This document shows positions 8,575-16,612 of a DNA stretch of 64,000 bases, piece after piece. This stretch comes from Nocardioides sp. (GTDB lineage: Bacteria; Actinomycetota; Actinomycetes; Propionibacteriales; Nocardioidaceae). Where the stretch lies: the NCBI RefSeq assembly GCF_025965415.1, contig NZ_JAOPWY010000085.1:22007-86006 (forward strand), read 5' to 3'. A model generated the notes under the pieces. The model made no database searches and had not been told where the DNA came from. It saw only the letters and a program-made list of their open reading frames with translations. Made by a program: the position numbers and the translations under genes. Each line of letters opens with the position of its first letter. The stretch's first letter is position 1.

Positions 8575-9261
8575 GTGCCGATCGCTCCCGCTCCGACGCC
8601 GTGGGGCTTCCCGCACCACGCGACGTGGGATCCCGACGACGACCTCGTCGCGCTCGGCGCCGACCTGGAGCCGGGCACGCTGATCACCGCCTACGCCGGC
8701 GGCCTGTTCCCGATGCCGGTCACGATGGACGGTGACGAGCACCTCGGCTGGTTCTCGCCGGTCGAGCGCGGCGTGCTGCCCGTCGACGGGATGCACGTCT
8801 CGCGGTCGCTGCGGCGCTCGGCACGCGACTTCGAGATCCGCATCGACACCGCCTTCGACGAGGTGGTGGCGCAGTGCGGGAGCCCCGACCGGCCCGACGG
8901 GTGGATCACGGCCGAGTTCGCCCGCGCCTACGGTCGCCTGCACCGGCTCGGCTGGGCGCACTCGGTCGAGACGTGGCGCGACGGCCGGCTGGTCGGTGGG
9001 CTGTACGGCGTCAGCATCGGCGGCCTCTTCGCCGGGGAGTCGATGTTCCACCGCGAGCGCGACGCGTCCAAGGTCGCGCTGCTCGGGCTGGTGGACCTGC
9101 TCCGCGACCACCACGCCGAGCATCGGGTGCTCGACGTCCAGTGGCAGACCCCGCACCTGGCCTCGCTGGGCGTCGTGCGACGTCCGCGTGCGGAGTACCT
9201 CGAGTCGCTCGAGCACGCCCTCGGCATCCCGCTGCCCCCACCGTTGCAGGTGGACGACTAG
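8575..9261 (+). CDS. aat: Leucyl/phenylalanyl-tRNA--protein transferase
   Basis: The 228-residue protein transfers Leu or Phe from tRNA to N-terminal Lys/Arg of proteins, creating N-degrons for ClpS/ClpAP-type proteolysis. Family features are LVALGADLEPGTLITAYAGG near the N-terminus, the GLFP and WFSP motifs, GWITAEFARAYGRLHRLGWA, and the GLYGVSIGGLFAGESMF core with HRERDASK. Length is typical. The GTG at 8575 is used because it sits six bases behind a TAGCGT hexamer. It is a single gene divergent from the EcsC-like gene. Confidence 0.92.
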   Translation: MPIAPAPTPWGFPHHATWDPDDDLVALGADLEPGTLITAYAGGLFPMPVTMDGDEHLGWFSPVERGVLPVDGMHVSRSLRRSARDFEIRIDTAFDEVVAQCGSPDRPDGWITAEFARAYGRLHRLGWAHSVETWRDGRLVGGLYGVSIGGLFAGESMFHRERDASKVALLGLVDLLRDHHAEHRVLDVQWQTPHLASLGVVRRPRAEYLESLEHALGIPLPPPLQVDD

Positions 9262-9325
9262 CGCTGATCGCGCAAGGGTGGGCGCGAACGTGATGCCGCT
9301 ACGACGTCCCGATGAAGGGGAGAAC

Positions 9326-9877
9326 ATGACCGTCCACACCCGCCTGTCCCTGGCGAGCGTCGTCCTGCTGGTCGGTGCCGTCACCACGGCCTGCGGTGGA
9401 GACGGCGGCGATGGTGCCGGTGGAGCCGGTGATGCCGGTGATGCCGGCGCACCTACGAACGCCAGCGAGAAGGAGTTCTGCCAGACGCAGTCGAGCCTCT
9501 TCGAGGACCTGCTGCCCGACGACATGGCCGACCCCGAGCTCCCCACGGACGAGGAGATGGCCACCGCCGTCCAGGACTGGGGCACGAACCTCGAGCAGGT
9601 CGGCACCCCCGAGGACATCCCGGACGACGCGCGCAAGGGCTTCGAGGTGATCGTCGAGGGCGCTGGCGACGTCGACCCCGCCGACTTCTCCATCGACCAG
9701 CTCGAGCAACTCGAGCAGGGGGGCGAGGATGCGTCCGCCGAGGTGAAGAAGCAGGCACAGGCCTTCTCGGACTACCTCGCCAGGACCTGCGGCAACCCCC
9801 TGGACGACCTCGACCTGCCTGAGATGCCGGAGGTGCCGGAGATGCCCGACTCCACCGAGGGACAGCAGGATCCGTGA
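9326..9877 (+). CDS. Small secreted lipoprotein, unknown function
   Basis: The 183-residue protein has a signal sequence ending in a lipobox-like VTTAC, followed by a Gly/Asp/Ala-rich linker and an acidic mature domain. Two mature cysteines (EFCQTQ and RTCGNP) could form a disulfide. The last 25 residues repeat LPEMPEVPEMP-like units. I recognise no enzyme family; the -3 residue of the lipobox is Thr, which is acceptable but weak. The ATG at 9326 follows GAAGGGGAG, a good ribosome site. It probably faces the outside of the membrane. Confidence 0.75.
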   Translation: MTVHTRLSLASVVLLVGAVTTACGGDGGDGAGGAGDAGDAGAPTNASEKEFCQTQSSLFEDLLPDDMADPELPTDEEMATAVQDWGTNLEQVGTPEDIPDDARKGFEVIVEGAGDVDPADFSIDQLEQLEQGGEDASAEVKKQAQAFSDYLARTCGNPLDDLDLPEMPEVPEMPDSTEGQQDP

Positions 9878-9927
9878 CCGGGCGAGTAGCATCAGGGCAC
9901 TTGGGCGACGGGGAGGGTGGCGGGGGC

Positions 9928-10317
9928 ATGGCGATCACGCGCGAGGGCAGGATCTGTTCCTTCTGCGGCACGGCCGGCGGCCCGGGCACCGAGGTGCCGC
10001 TGATCGGCGGTCTCGGGGCCCAGATCTGCCAGGGCTGCGTCGACGACTTCCACGCGCTCGTGCACGACGAGGCGCGGGCCGCCGAGGCCCGCGGCTCGAT
10101 GCCGTGGGACCGGATGTCCGACGCCGAGGTGCTCGCGGTCCTGCCGCAGATCATGGCCTCGGCCGACCAGAACGTCGCTTTCGCGCATGAGTGGGTCGAC
10201 CTGCTGCGTGCGCGCCGCGTGTCCTGGGCCGAGATCGGTCGGGTGCTCGGGGTGTCGCGCCAGGCCGCCTGGGAGCGATTCGCCAAGAAATCCGGAGACA
10301 AGAGCGCCACCGCGTGA
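9928..10317 (+). CDS. Zinc-finger (ClpX-type C4) and helix-turn-helix protein
   Basis: The 129-residue protein starts with a four-cysteine zinc module, C10-x2-C13 and C34-x2-C37 (ICSFCG and ICQGC), similar to the ClpX N-terminal zinc-binding domain. The C-terminus has a helix-turn-helix signature, SWAEIGRVLGVSRQAAWERF. No ATPase domain is present, so it is not ClpX. It may be a small DNA-binding or adaptor protein. Start choice is uncertain: ATG 9928 is used, but a TTG at 9901 lies eight bases after TAGCAT (9887-9892) and a GTG at 9874 overlaps the preceding stop. Confidence 0.7.
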   Translation: MAITREGRICSFCGTAGGPGTEVPLIGGLGAQICQGCVDDFHALVHDEARAAEARGSMPWDRMSDAEVLAVLPQIMASADQNVAFAHEWVDLLRARRVSWAEIGRVLGVSRQAAWERFAKKSGDKSATA

Positions 10318-10352
10318 GACGATCTACCCCTGTCAAGCTAGACTTGACGCAT

Positions 10353-10397
10353 CGGGTGTCGGTCGGACTTCACGGGGGTGAGTCCGATCGACACCCG
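10353..10397. terminator. Bidirectional terminator hairpin
   Basis: A 17-bp stem (10353-10369 with 10381-10397, one mismatch) closes an 11-base loop between the convergent zinc-finger/HTH and Fpg-family genes. A smaller inverted repeat, GTCAAG/CTTGAC (10332-10348), sits just before it. Confidence 0.7.
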
Positions 10398-10401
10398 TGA
10401 C

Positions 10402-11283
10402 TCATTTCAGCAGCCGTGACATCCGTCGGTCGGCCAACGGCTTCCCGCCGGTCTGACACGTCGCGCAGTACTGCAGGCTCGAGTCCGCGAACGACACCTC
10501 GCGCACGACGTCGCCGCACACCGGGCACGCCTGGCCGGTCCTGCCGTGGACCGCGAGGTTGCTCTTCTTCTCACCCTTGAGCTGGCTCGCCGCGAGTCCG
10601 CTGGCGCGTCGGACCGCGTCGCCCAGCGTGCTGCGGATGGCGTCGTACAACGTCTGCAGATCGGCCTCGTCGAGGCTGTTGGCCGGCTTGAACGGCGACA
10701 TCCTCGCGGCGTGCAGTATCTCGTCGCTGTAGGCGTTGCCGATGCCGGCGATGATCGACTGCATCCGCATCACGCCCTTGATCTGCTTGCGCCCCTCCGC
10801 CTCGAGGATCGCCCTCAGCGCCTCGAGCGTGAAGGCGTCGCCGAGGGGGTCCGGACCCAGGCGCGCCACGCCCGGCACGTCGGCGGGGTCGCGCACGACG
10901 TAGATGGCCAGGCCCTTCTTGGTGCCTGCCTCGGTGATGTCAAGGCCCGGTTGGGTGTCGAGGTCAGGGTCGTCGATGACGATGCGGGCAGCGAGGGGGT
11001 TCTTGCTGTTGGGACGGGCGGGCAGGGCGGGCACCTCGTCGCGCCACCGGATCCAGCCGGCGCGGGCGAGGTGGATCACGACGTGCACGCCGCTCGCGTC
11101 GATGTCGAGGAACTTGCCGTGCCTCGTCACGTCGTCGACCAGCGTGCCGTGCAGGGCGTGCAGCGCCGGGTCGAAGGTCTTGAGGGCGCTGAAGGCGGTC
11201 AGGTCGACCCGGCTGATGGCCTTGCCGACCAGCCGTCCGCGCAGGTCCTGGACGAGGGCTTCGACCTCCGGCAGCTCGGGCAC
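10402..11283 (-). CDS. Fpg/Nei family DNA glycosylase
   Basis: The 293-residue protein begins PELPEVEAL, giving the catalytic Pro-2 and Glu-3 once the initiator is removed. A helix-two-turn-helix region contains GIGNAYSDEILHAA, and the C-terminal zinc finger has two CxxC pairs (CPVCG and CATC) followed by GGKPLADRR with the DNA-contacting Arg. It should excise oxidised bases and nick abasic sites. The opening residues favour Fpg over Nei, but actinobacteria have several paralogues and the lesion preference cannot be told. It starts at a GTG with TAGACT six bases upstream. Confidence 0.88.
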   Translation of the reverse strand: MPELPEVEALVQDLRGRLVGKAISRVDLTAFSALKTFDPALHALHGTLVDDVTRHGKFLDIDASGVHVVIHLARAGWIRWRDEVPALPARPNSKNPLAARIVIDDPDLDTQPGLDITEAGTKKGLAIYVVRDPADVPGVARLGPDPLGDAFTLEALRAILEAEGRKQIKGVMRMQSIIAGIGNAYSDEILHAARMSPFKPANSLDEADLQTLYDAIRSTLGDAVRRASGLAASQLKGEKKSNLAVHGRTGQACPVCGDVVREVSFADSSLQYCATCQTGGKPLADRRMSRLLK

Positions 11284-11289
11284 GGAGCG

Positions 11290-11295
11290 AGTCTA
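11290..11295 (-). promoter_or_regulatory. -10 element for the Fpg-family gene
   Basis: TAGACT on the minus strand ends six bases before the GTG start at 11283, which fits a leaderless transcript. A GCGTGA/TCACGC inverted repeat (11299-11321) lies just upstream and could be an operator. Confidence 0.45.
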
Positions 11296-11343
11296 GGCGC
11301 GTGACCCTCTTGGAATCACGCCCCGAGAGAGTCACCATGGGAC

Positions 11344-11607
11344 ATGGCCCGGCATCACCTTCCTCGCACCGGGGCGGTCTTCCTCGACCCCCGCGCCGAT
11401 GACCGCTCGCTCCGGGTCACCTGGCACCAGGAGTCGCAGTTGGTGGTGCTCTCGCTGTGGCGCGACAACGTCTGCGCCGGCACCTTCCGGCTCGCCGCCG
11501 ACGAGGTGCCCGACCTGATCGCCCTGCTCCGCCAGGGCCTCGACGAGGCGTACGACGCCGCGCGGGAGCGGGTCGAGCGCGTCGAGCGGCCGAGCGAGGC
11601 GGGCTGA
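11344..11607 (+). CDS. Conserved small hypothetical protein
   Basis: The 87-residue protein has no signal peptide or membrane segment. It contains a beta-rich middle (LRVTWHQESQLVVLSLWRDN, then CAGTFRLAADEV) and an acidic helical C-terminus ending in Glu/Arg repeats. The alternation of strands around a buried Trp looks like a compact all-beta plus helix fold of the kind seen in many actinobacterial orphan proteins. Function is unknown. The gene is divergent from the Fpg-family gene over 60 bases. Confidence 0.65.
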   Translation: MARHHLPRTGAVFLDPRADDRSLRVTWHQESQLVVLSLWRDNVCAGTFRLAADEVPDLIALLRQGLDEAYDAARERVERVERPSEAG

Positions 11608-11615
11608 GGCCTCCT

Positions 11616-11649
11616 CTCACGAACCACCGGGTACCCGGTGGCTCGTGAG
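11616..11649. repeat. 34-bp near-perfect palindrome
   Basis: The sequence is symmetric about 11632/11633 with one mismatched pair (11623 and 11642). Its 18-bp core (11624-11641) is perfect and contains GGGTACCC. The core pattern CGGGTACCCGGTG recurs at 11690-11702. It follows the small gene and could act as a terminator or a protein-binding site. Confidence 0.6.
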
Positions 11650-11765
11650 GTTCCTGCCCGTTGCAACGGTCGACAAGCCGAGGAACCGGCGGGTACCCGG
11701 TGATCGCGACAAAGGCGCGACTCGCCAACTATCCGACCATCTACGATCATCCCTAGATTCCCCGA

Positions 11766-11771
11766 TACCGT
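11766..11771 (+). promoter_or_regulatory. -10 element for the AAA ATPase gene
   Basis: TACCGT lies six bases before the GTG start at 11778, consistent with leaderless transcription. Confidence 0.4.
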
Positions 11772-11777
11772 CTGATC

Positions 11778-12974
11778 GTGGACCCGATCCGAAACCCGTA
11801 CGCCCCGGGCGCGGGCCAGCGCCCGCCCGAGCTCGCCGGTCGTGACGAGCAGCTCGCGGCCTTCGACGTCGTCCTCGAGCGGGTCGCCAAGGGGCGCCCC
11901 GAGCGCAGCCTGGTGCTCACCGGCCTGCGCGGCGTCGGCAAGACCGTGCTGCTCAACGCGCTGCGCGGTGCCGCCGTGCGCAAGGGCTGGGGCACCGGCA
12001 AGCTCGAGGCCCGGCCGGGCCAGGGGTTGCGGCGGCCGCTCAGCAGCGCCCTGCACCAGGCCGTGCGCGAGCTCGGCCACCGTGACGAGGAGTCGGTCGA
12101 CCACGTCCTCGGGGTGATCAAGTCCTTCGCGCACCGCGACGCCGGCACCGCCGCCAAGCTCAAGGACCAGTGGAGCCCCGGCATCGACGTGGCGGCCGTG
12201 CGCGGTCGCGCCGACTCCGGCGACATCGAGATCGACCTCGTCGAGCTCTTCACCGACCTCGGCGGGCTCGCCGCCGACGTGGGCAAGGGCATCGGGATCT
12301 TCATCGACGAGATGCAGGACCTCGGCCCCGACGACGTCTCCGCGCTGTGCGCCGCGTGCCACGAGCTCAGCCAGTCGGGCCTGCCCGTCATCGTCGTCGG
12401 CGCCGGCCTGCCGCACCTGCCCGCCGTGCTCAGCGCTAGCAAGTCCTACAGCGAGCGGCTCTTCCGCTACCAGCGCATCGACCGGCTGGCCCGCGACGCG
12501 GCCGACCGGGCGCTGGAGGCCCCTGCGGCCGACGAGGAGGCCGCCTTCGAGCCTGACGCCCTCGCCGCGATGTACGACGCCACCGGCGGCTACCCCTACT
12601 TCATCCAGGCCTACGGCAAGGCGGTCTGGGACCTCGCACCCCGCTCGCCGATCACGACGGCCGACGTCGCGGTCGCTGCACCCGAGGCCGAGTCCGAGCT
12701 CGCGGTCGGCTTCTTCGGCTCCCGCTACGAGCGCGCGACGCCGGGGGAGCGCGACTACCTGATGGCGATGGCCGACGTGGCCGTCGACCAGGACGACGCC
12801 GAGGGCGACGCGGTCCTCAGCGCCGACGTGGCGGCGCGGCTGGGCAAGAAGCCGCAGTCGCTGTCACCGGCGCGCGACTCGCTGCTCAAGAAGGGCCTCG
12901 TCTACTCCGGCGAGCGCGGCCGGATCGCCTTCACGGTGCCCCACTTCGGCCGCTACCTGCGCGAGCGCGGCTGA
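11778..12974 (+). CDS. AAA family ATPase (Orc1/Cdc6-like ATP-binding protein)
   Basis: The 398-residue protein has a Walker A motif GLRGVGKT at about residues 53-60 and a Walker B region IGIFIDEMQDL at about 173-183, followed by a sensor-like VIVVGAGLP. The lid region and a C-terminal winged-helix-like segment (SLSPARDSLLKKGLVYSGERG) resemble the archaeal-type ATPase/Orc1 arrangement found in standalone actinobacterial proteins. The role is unknown; DNA-linked or chaperone-like ATPase activity is plausible. There is no partner toxin, nuclease or transposase nearby. The GTG start is supported by the upstream hexamer. Confidence 0.75.
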   Translation: MDPIRNPYAPGAGQRPPELAGRDEQLAAFDVVLERVAKGRPERSLVLTGLRGVGKTVLLNALRGAAVRKGWGTGKLEARPGQGLRRPLSSALHQAVRELGHRDEESVDHVLGVIKSFAHRDAGTAAKLKDQWSPGIDVAAVRGRADSGDIEIDLVELFTDLGGLAADVGKGIGIFIDEMQDLGPDDVSALCAACHELSQSGLPVIVVGAGLPHLPAVLSASKSYSERLFRYQRIDRLARDAADRALEAPAADEEAAFEPDALAAMYDATGGYPYFIQAYGKAVWDLAPRSPITTADVAVAAPEAESELAVGFFGSRYERATPGERDYLMAMADVAVDQDDAEGDAVLSADVAARLGKKPQSLSPARDSLLKKGLVYSGERGRIAFTVPHFGRYLRERG

Positions 12975-12989
12975 CGACGTCGGAGTGGC

Positions 12990-13757
12990 TCAGCACCACT
13001 CGCGTACGCCGTCGGGCGTGAGGTCGCGGTCGCGCAGCACCACCGCCAACCGGTCGCCGTACGCCGCGCAGGTCCGCGCGAAGTCGCGGGCGCGGTACTC
13101 CACGACCAGCACGTGGTCGCCGTACGACGCGACGTAGCTCCCGCACTCGTCGTAGCGCCCGCACTCCTCGGCGATCGCGAAGTCGAAGCCGGCACTCGAG
13201 CCGTCCCACTCGGCCCAGTTCTTCTGCGCCACGGCCAGTCCGGAACGGTGCGCGGCGGCGGTGAGCAGGCGGGCGAACGCCCGGGCGTGGCGGGCGCGGA
13301 CCAGGCCGCGGCTGCGCGAGAAGGAGTCGAGGTTGTCGAGCTCGACGGCGTCGAAGCCGTCGCGGGAGCAGCCGCCGATCCAGCGCCCGACGATCCTCGC
13401 GAGCCGGTCGCGGCGGGCCGACGTGCGGATGTCGAGGAGCCACTCGCCCCAGGCCTCGTCGACCACGAGCCCGCCGTCGTCGCTCAGCAGCAGGTCGCGC
13501 CGCTGCAGCCAGAAGCGACGCGCGTCGGGCTGCGTCTGGAAGCCGTTGACGTAACAGACGTTGTAGCGCCCGGGCACCGGCGCGTCGGTGTGATCGCGCA
13601 CCACGATGCCGACGTGGTCGGGCGGGTCCGCCGCGCCACCGAGCTGGTAGTCGACGTCGGTGCCCGTCGGTGGTGGGACGGGGTCGGTCGTCGTCGTCGC
13701 CGTGGCCGTGCCGGGGACGAGGACCAGCAGGAGCAGGACGGTCGCGACCAGACGCAT
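12990..13757 (-). CDS. Secreted glycoside hydrolase, GH114-like (endo-alpha-1,4-polygalactosaminidase family)
   Basis: The 255-residue protein has a cleavable signal peptide (residues about 1-19, ending TATA) and then the TIM-barrel pattern of the GH114/TM1410 group. Supporting motifs are YQLGG near the mature N-terminus, CYVNGFQTQPDA, FDAVELDNLDSF with acidic residues at the predicted active site, and GLAVAQKNWAE. The family cleaves polygalactosamine-type polymers, so a role in matrix or cell-wall polysaccharide is inferred. The ATG at 13757 is chosen because it places a proper signal peptide at the N-terminus. It is followed closely by the reductase gene upstream on the same strand (22-base gap). 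Confidence 0.75.
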   Translation of the reverse strand: MRLVATVLLLLVLVPGTATATTTTDPVPPPTGTDVDYQLGGAADPPDHVGIVVRDHTDAPVPGRYNVCYVNGFQTQPDARRFWLQRRDLLLSDDGGLVVDEAWGEWLLDIRTSARRDRLARIVGRWIGGCSRDGFDAVELDNLDSFSRSRGLVRARHARAFARLLTAAAHRSGLAVAQKNWAEWDGSSAGFDFAIAEECGRYDECGSYVASYGDHVLVVEYRARDFARTCAAYGDRLAVVLRDRDLTPDGVREWC

Positions 13758-13779
13758 GGGGCCACCGTGCCACAGCCGC

Positions 13780-15231
13780 TCAGGCGGGCGGCGTCCGGAA
13801 CTCCCGCGGCAGCTCCTCCAGCAGCCGCAGCCACAGCTCGCTCGCCGTCGGGTACGACGCCACCGCGTGGCGCAGCACGTGGACGGGGACGTCGCCGACG
13901 ATGGCCACCGTCGCCGCATGGACCAGCTCCCCGGTCTCGGGACCGACGAACGTCGCGCCGAGCAGCAGCCGCGACCCAGCGTCGACGACCAGCTGCGACT
14001 CGCCCCTGACGTGGTCGCGCAGCAGGCCGGTGCCGGCCGCGGACGAGGTGGGCACCCGCGTGAGGACGACGTCGTGGCCCGCGTCGCGCGCCTCGGCCTC
14101 GGTCATCCCGACACTGGCCACCTCCGGGTCGCTGAAGACGACCTGGGGGACCGGTGCCTCGCGGTCGGGCTCCCACGCGACCTCGCCGACCGCCGTGGCG
14201 GCGATGCGCGCGCCGACCACGCGGGCCTGGTGCTTGCCCCAGTGGGTCAGTGGCGGACCACCGCTGGCGTCGCCGACGGCGTGCAACCACTCCGGCAGCC
14301 GTCCGCCGGTGACGTCGTCGCGGGTGAGGCCGACCGCGTCGAGGCCGAGGTCGTCGAGCCGCGGCGCCCGTCCGACGGCGAGGAGCAGCTCGTCGGCCTC
14401 GATCTCGCCGGCCGTGGTGGTGAGCCGGACGAGGCCTCCGTGGATCCGACCGAGGCCGGTCGCGGCCGCACCGTCACGGCGTACGTCACTGACCTCGGTG
14501 CCGAGGAGGACCGTGACCCCGCGATCGCGCAGCCCGGCCAGGACGGCCTCGCCGGCGAACGGCTCCGCGCGGCCCAGCAGGCGGGTCCCGCGGACGACGA
14601 GCGTCACCTGTGAGCCGAGCGCGCTCATCCAGATCGCCGACTCGCAGGCCACCACCCCACCCCCCACGACGACCAGTCGCGCCGGCACGTCGACGACGCC
14701 GGTGGCGTCCCGTGAGCCCCAGGGCAGGACGTCTGCGTAGAGGGCCGGAACGGCGGCCTCGCTGCCCGTCGCGATCACGACCGCGTGGCGCGCTCGCACG
14801 GTGCGCTCGCCCGCTGCGGAGGTGACCCGGACCGTGCGTTCGCCGACCAGCCGGGCCTCGCCGCGCAGCACCGCGATGCCCGCGCCAGTGGCCCAGGACT
14901 CCTGGCCGCTGTCGTCGTAGTGGGAGACCCAGTAGTCCCGCCGCTCGAGCAGCGCCTTGGGCGCGGCGTGGGCCGTGGAGACCCCACCCAGGTCGGCGGT
15001 CAGGTCCGCCACCGCGACCGGCCGCAGGAGCGCCTTGCTGGGCATGCAGGCGTAGTAGCTGCACTCGCCGCCCAACAGCTCGCGCTCGACGAGCGCCGAC
15101 GTCATGGCCCGGCCGTCCACGGTCACACCCTCGACGGCGTACTGCGCGGCGTTCTCGCCGGCCGGCCCGCCGCCGATCACCACCACGTCGTACTCCACGG
15201 TCCCTGCGCCACCCACCACGTCGCCAGTCAT
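13780..15231 (-). CDS. FAD-dependent pyridine nucleotide-disulfide oxidoreductase (class I)
   Basis: The 483-residue protein has an N-terminal FAD-binding motif (VVVIGGGPAGENAA), a redox-active disulfide GGECSYYACMPSK with C-x4-C spacing, an NAD(P)-binding VVVGGGVVACE, the FAD motif LHAVGDASG and a C-terminal dimerisation domain. The usual HPT-SE active-site end is seen as ASYPTASELW. It belongs with dihydrolipoamide dehydrogenase and mercuric/glutathione reductases, but the partner substrate is not evident. No lipoyl enzymes are nearby, so an NAD(P)H quinone or disulfide reductase role is possible. It is divergent from the terC riboswitch. Confidence 0.85.
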   Translation of the reverse strand: MTGDVVGGAGTVEYDVVVIGGGPAGENAAQYAVEGVTVDGRAMTSALVERELLGGECSYYACMPSKALLRPVAVADLTADLGGVSTAHAAPKALLERRDYWVSHYDDSGQESWATGAGIAVLRGEARLVGERTVRVTSAAGERTVRARHAVVIATGSEAAVPALYADVLPWGSRDATGVVDVPARLVVVGGGVVACESAIWMSALGSQVTLVVRGTRLLGRAEPFAGEAVLAGLRDRGVTVLLGTEVSDVRRDGAAATGLGRIHGGLVRLTTTAGEIEADELLLAVGRAPRLDDLGLDAVGLTRDDVTGGRLPEWLHAVGDASGGPPLTHWGKHQARVVGARIAATAVGEVAWEPDREAPVPQVVFSDPEVASVGMTEAEARDAGHDVVLTRVPTSSAAGTGLLRDHVRGESQLVVDAGSRLLLGATFVGPETGELVHAATVAIVGDVPVHVLRHAVASYPTASELWLRLLEELPREFRTPPA

Positions 15232-15289
15232 GGGGGCGAGACTACGGCGCCCTCGAATGGCGATCCCCTGGTCCGTTCACCTATCCTTC

Positions 15290-15405
15290 GGCGTGAGGGG
15301 AGTACCCCGCCCAACATCCGTCGGTCAGTACGGTGCCTCGACAGGCACCCCGGCGGAGACCGCCTCGGAGGCGGTGGGGGAGACCTCAGGAGCTCGATCC
15401 TGAGG
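15290..15405 (+). promoter_or_regulatory. Candidate yybP-ykoY manganese riboswitch with Shine-Dalgarno hairpin
   Basis: The leader of the TerC gene holds GGGGAGTA (15297-15304) and GGAGACC (15355-15361), matching the two conserved loops of the yybP-ykoY Mn2+ aptamer. A helix GGTGCCT/AGGCACC (15332-15349) lies between them. Downstream, CCTCAGGA (15384-15391) pairs with TCCTGAGG (15398-15405), which overlaps the Shine-Dalgarno GAGGAG just before the ATG at 15412. This gives an aptamer and a plausible translational expression platform. GGAGACC occurs three times (15355, 15379, 15404), so the exact L3 copy is uncertain. Family identity is by eye, not by covariance search. Confidence 0.75.
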
Positions 15406-15411
15406 AGACCC

Positions 15412-16434
15412 ATGTCGTCCATCGCGTCCCCCACCCTGTGGTTCATCACCATGGCCGTGGTGCTCGCCCTGCTCGTCGTCGACTTCATCGCGACGCGCCG
15501 GCCCCACGAGGTCTCGATGAGGGAGGCCCTCGCGTGGTCGGCGTTCTACGTCGCGCTGCCGCTGGCCTTCGGCCTCTACGTCTGGTCGGCCCACGGCGGC
15601 GACCGCGGGCTGGAGTACTACACCGGATACCTCGTCGAGAAGACGCTGAGCGTCGACAACCTCTTCGTCTTCATGCTGCTGCTGGCGGCGTTCGCGGTGC
15701 CCGAGGTGCTCAAGCAGCGGGTGCTGCTCTACGGCATCATCGGCGCGCTCGTGCTGCGCGGGATCTTCATCGCCCTCGGTGCGGCCGCCCTGTCGAGGTT
15801 CGACTGGGTGTTCCTGATCTTCGGCGGCGTGCTGCTGCTCACCGGCATCAAGCTGCTGCGCGACGCGATCCGCGGCACCGAGCACGAGGTCGACGTGTCC
15901 CAGCTGCGCGCCGTGAAGGTCGCGCGCCGCTTCATGCCCGTCACCGAGGACTACGAGGGCGCCAGGCTCACCGTGGTGAAGGGCGGCGCGCGCGCCCTCA
16001 CCCCCTTCGCGCTCGTGACGATCGCGGTGCTCGCCACCGACATCGTCTTCGCCGTCGACTCGGTCCCCGCCGTCTACGGCATCACCGGCGACCCCTACCT
16101 CGTCTTCGTGACCAACGCGTTCGCGCTGCTCGGCCTGCGGGCGCTCTACTTCGTGCTCGAGGGCGCCCTCAGTGCGCTGGTCCACCTCAGCTACGGCCTG
16201 GCGGCGATCCTGGGCTTCATCGGCGCCAAGCTGGTGCTGCACTGGGCCCACCTGGTGTGGCCCTCGATCCCGGACGTGCCGACCCTGGCCTCGCTGTTCG
16301 TGATCGTCGCGATCCTCGCCGTGACGGTGTGCACCAGCCTGGTCGCCAACGCGCGCTCGAAGGCGGCCACGAAGGCGGGCACGGAGGCCGGCACGGAGGA
16401 CGAGGCGGACGACGACGCGTTCGTGACGCGCTGA
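15412..16434 (+). CDS. TerC/Alx family integral membrane protein, probable Mn2+ exporter
   Basis: The 340-residue protein has about nine hydrophobic segments. The TerC signature acidic motifs are present: EKTLSVDNLFVF (about residue 80) and LATDIVFAVDSVPA (about residue 205), in which the Asp residues are thought to bind metal. The C-terminal tail is cytoplasmic and charged. Members next to yybP-ykoY elements export manganese, and this leader has that element. The ATG is preceded by GAGGAG. The gene appears monocistronic. Confidence 0.9.
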   Translation: MSSIASPTLWFITMAVVLALLVVDFIATRRPHEVSMREALAWSAFYVALPLAFGLYVWSAHGGDRGLEYYTGYLVEKTLSVDNLFVFMLLLAAFAVPEVLKQRVLLYGIIGALVLRGIFIALGAAALSRFDWVFLIFGGVLLLTGIKLLRDAIRGTEHEVDVSQLRAVKVARRFMPVTEDYEGARLTVVKGGARALTPFALVTIAVLATDIVFAVDSVPAVYGITGDPYLVFVTNAFALLGLRALYFVLEGALSALVHLSYGLAAILGFIGAKLVLHWAHLVWPSIPDVPTLASLFVIVAILAVTVCTSLVANARSKAATKAGTEAGTEDEADDDAFVTR

Positions 16435-16587
16435 CGTCTAGACCATGTCGTCCTGGCGACCCACCCACGTCCCTCGCCGGGGGCACGGTGTCGACACGGG
16501 TGGGTAACAGTGACCTCACGGGTCGACCGAGTCCGTACCGTCATTACCAGACAAAAGCGTGGAATCGCGGGAGCAACGCCACGGAAT

Positions 16588-16599
16588 CATTGGCCAATG
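16588..16599. promoter_or_regulatory. Perfect 12-bp palindrome before a small gene
   Basis: CATTGGCCAATG is fully symmetric and lies 13 bases before the ATG at 16613, touching the GGGAGGAG ribosome site. It is more AT-rich than its surroundings and could be an operator. Confidence 0.4.
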
Positions 16600-16612
16600 G
16601 GAGGAGTGGGTC

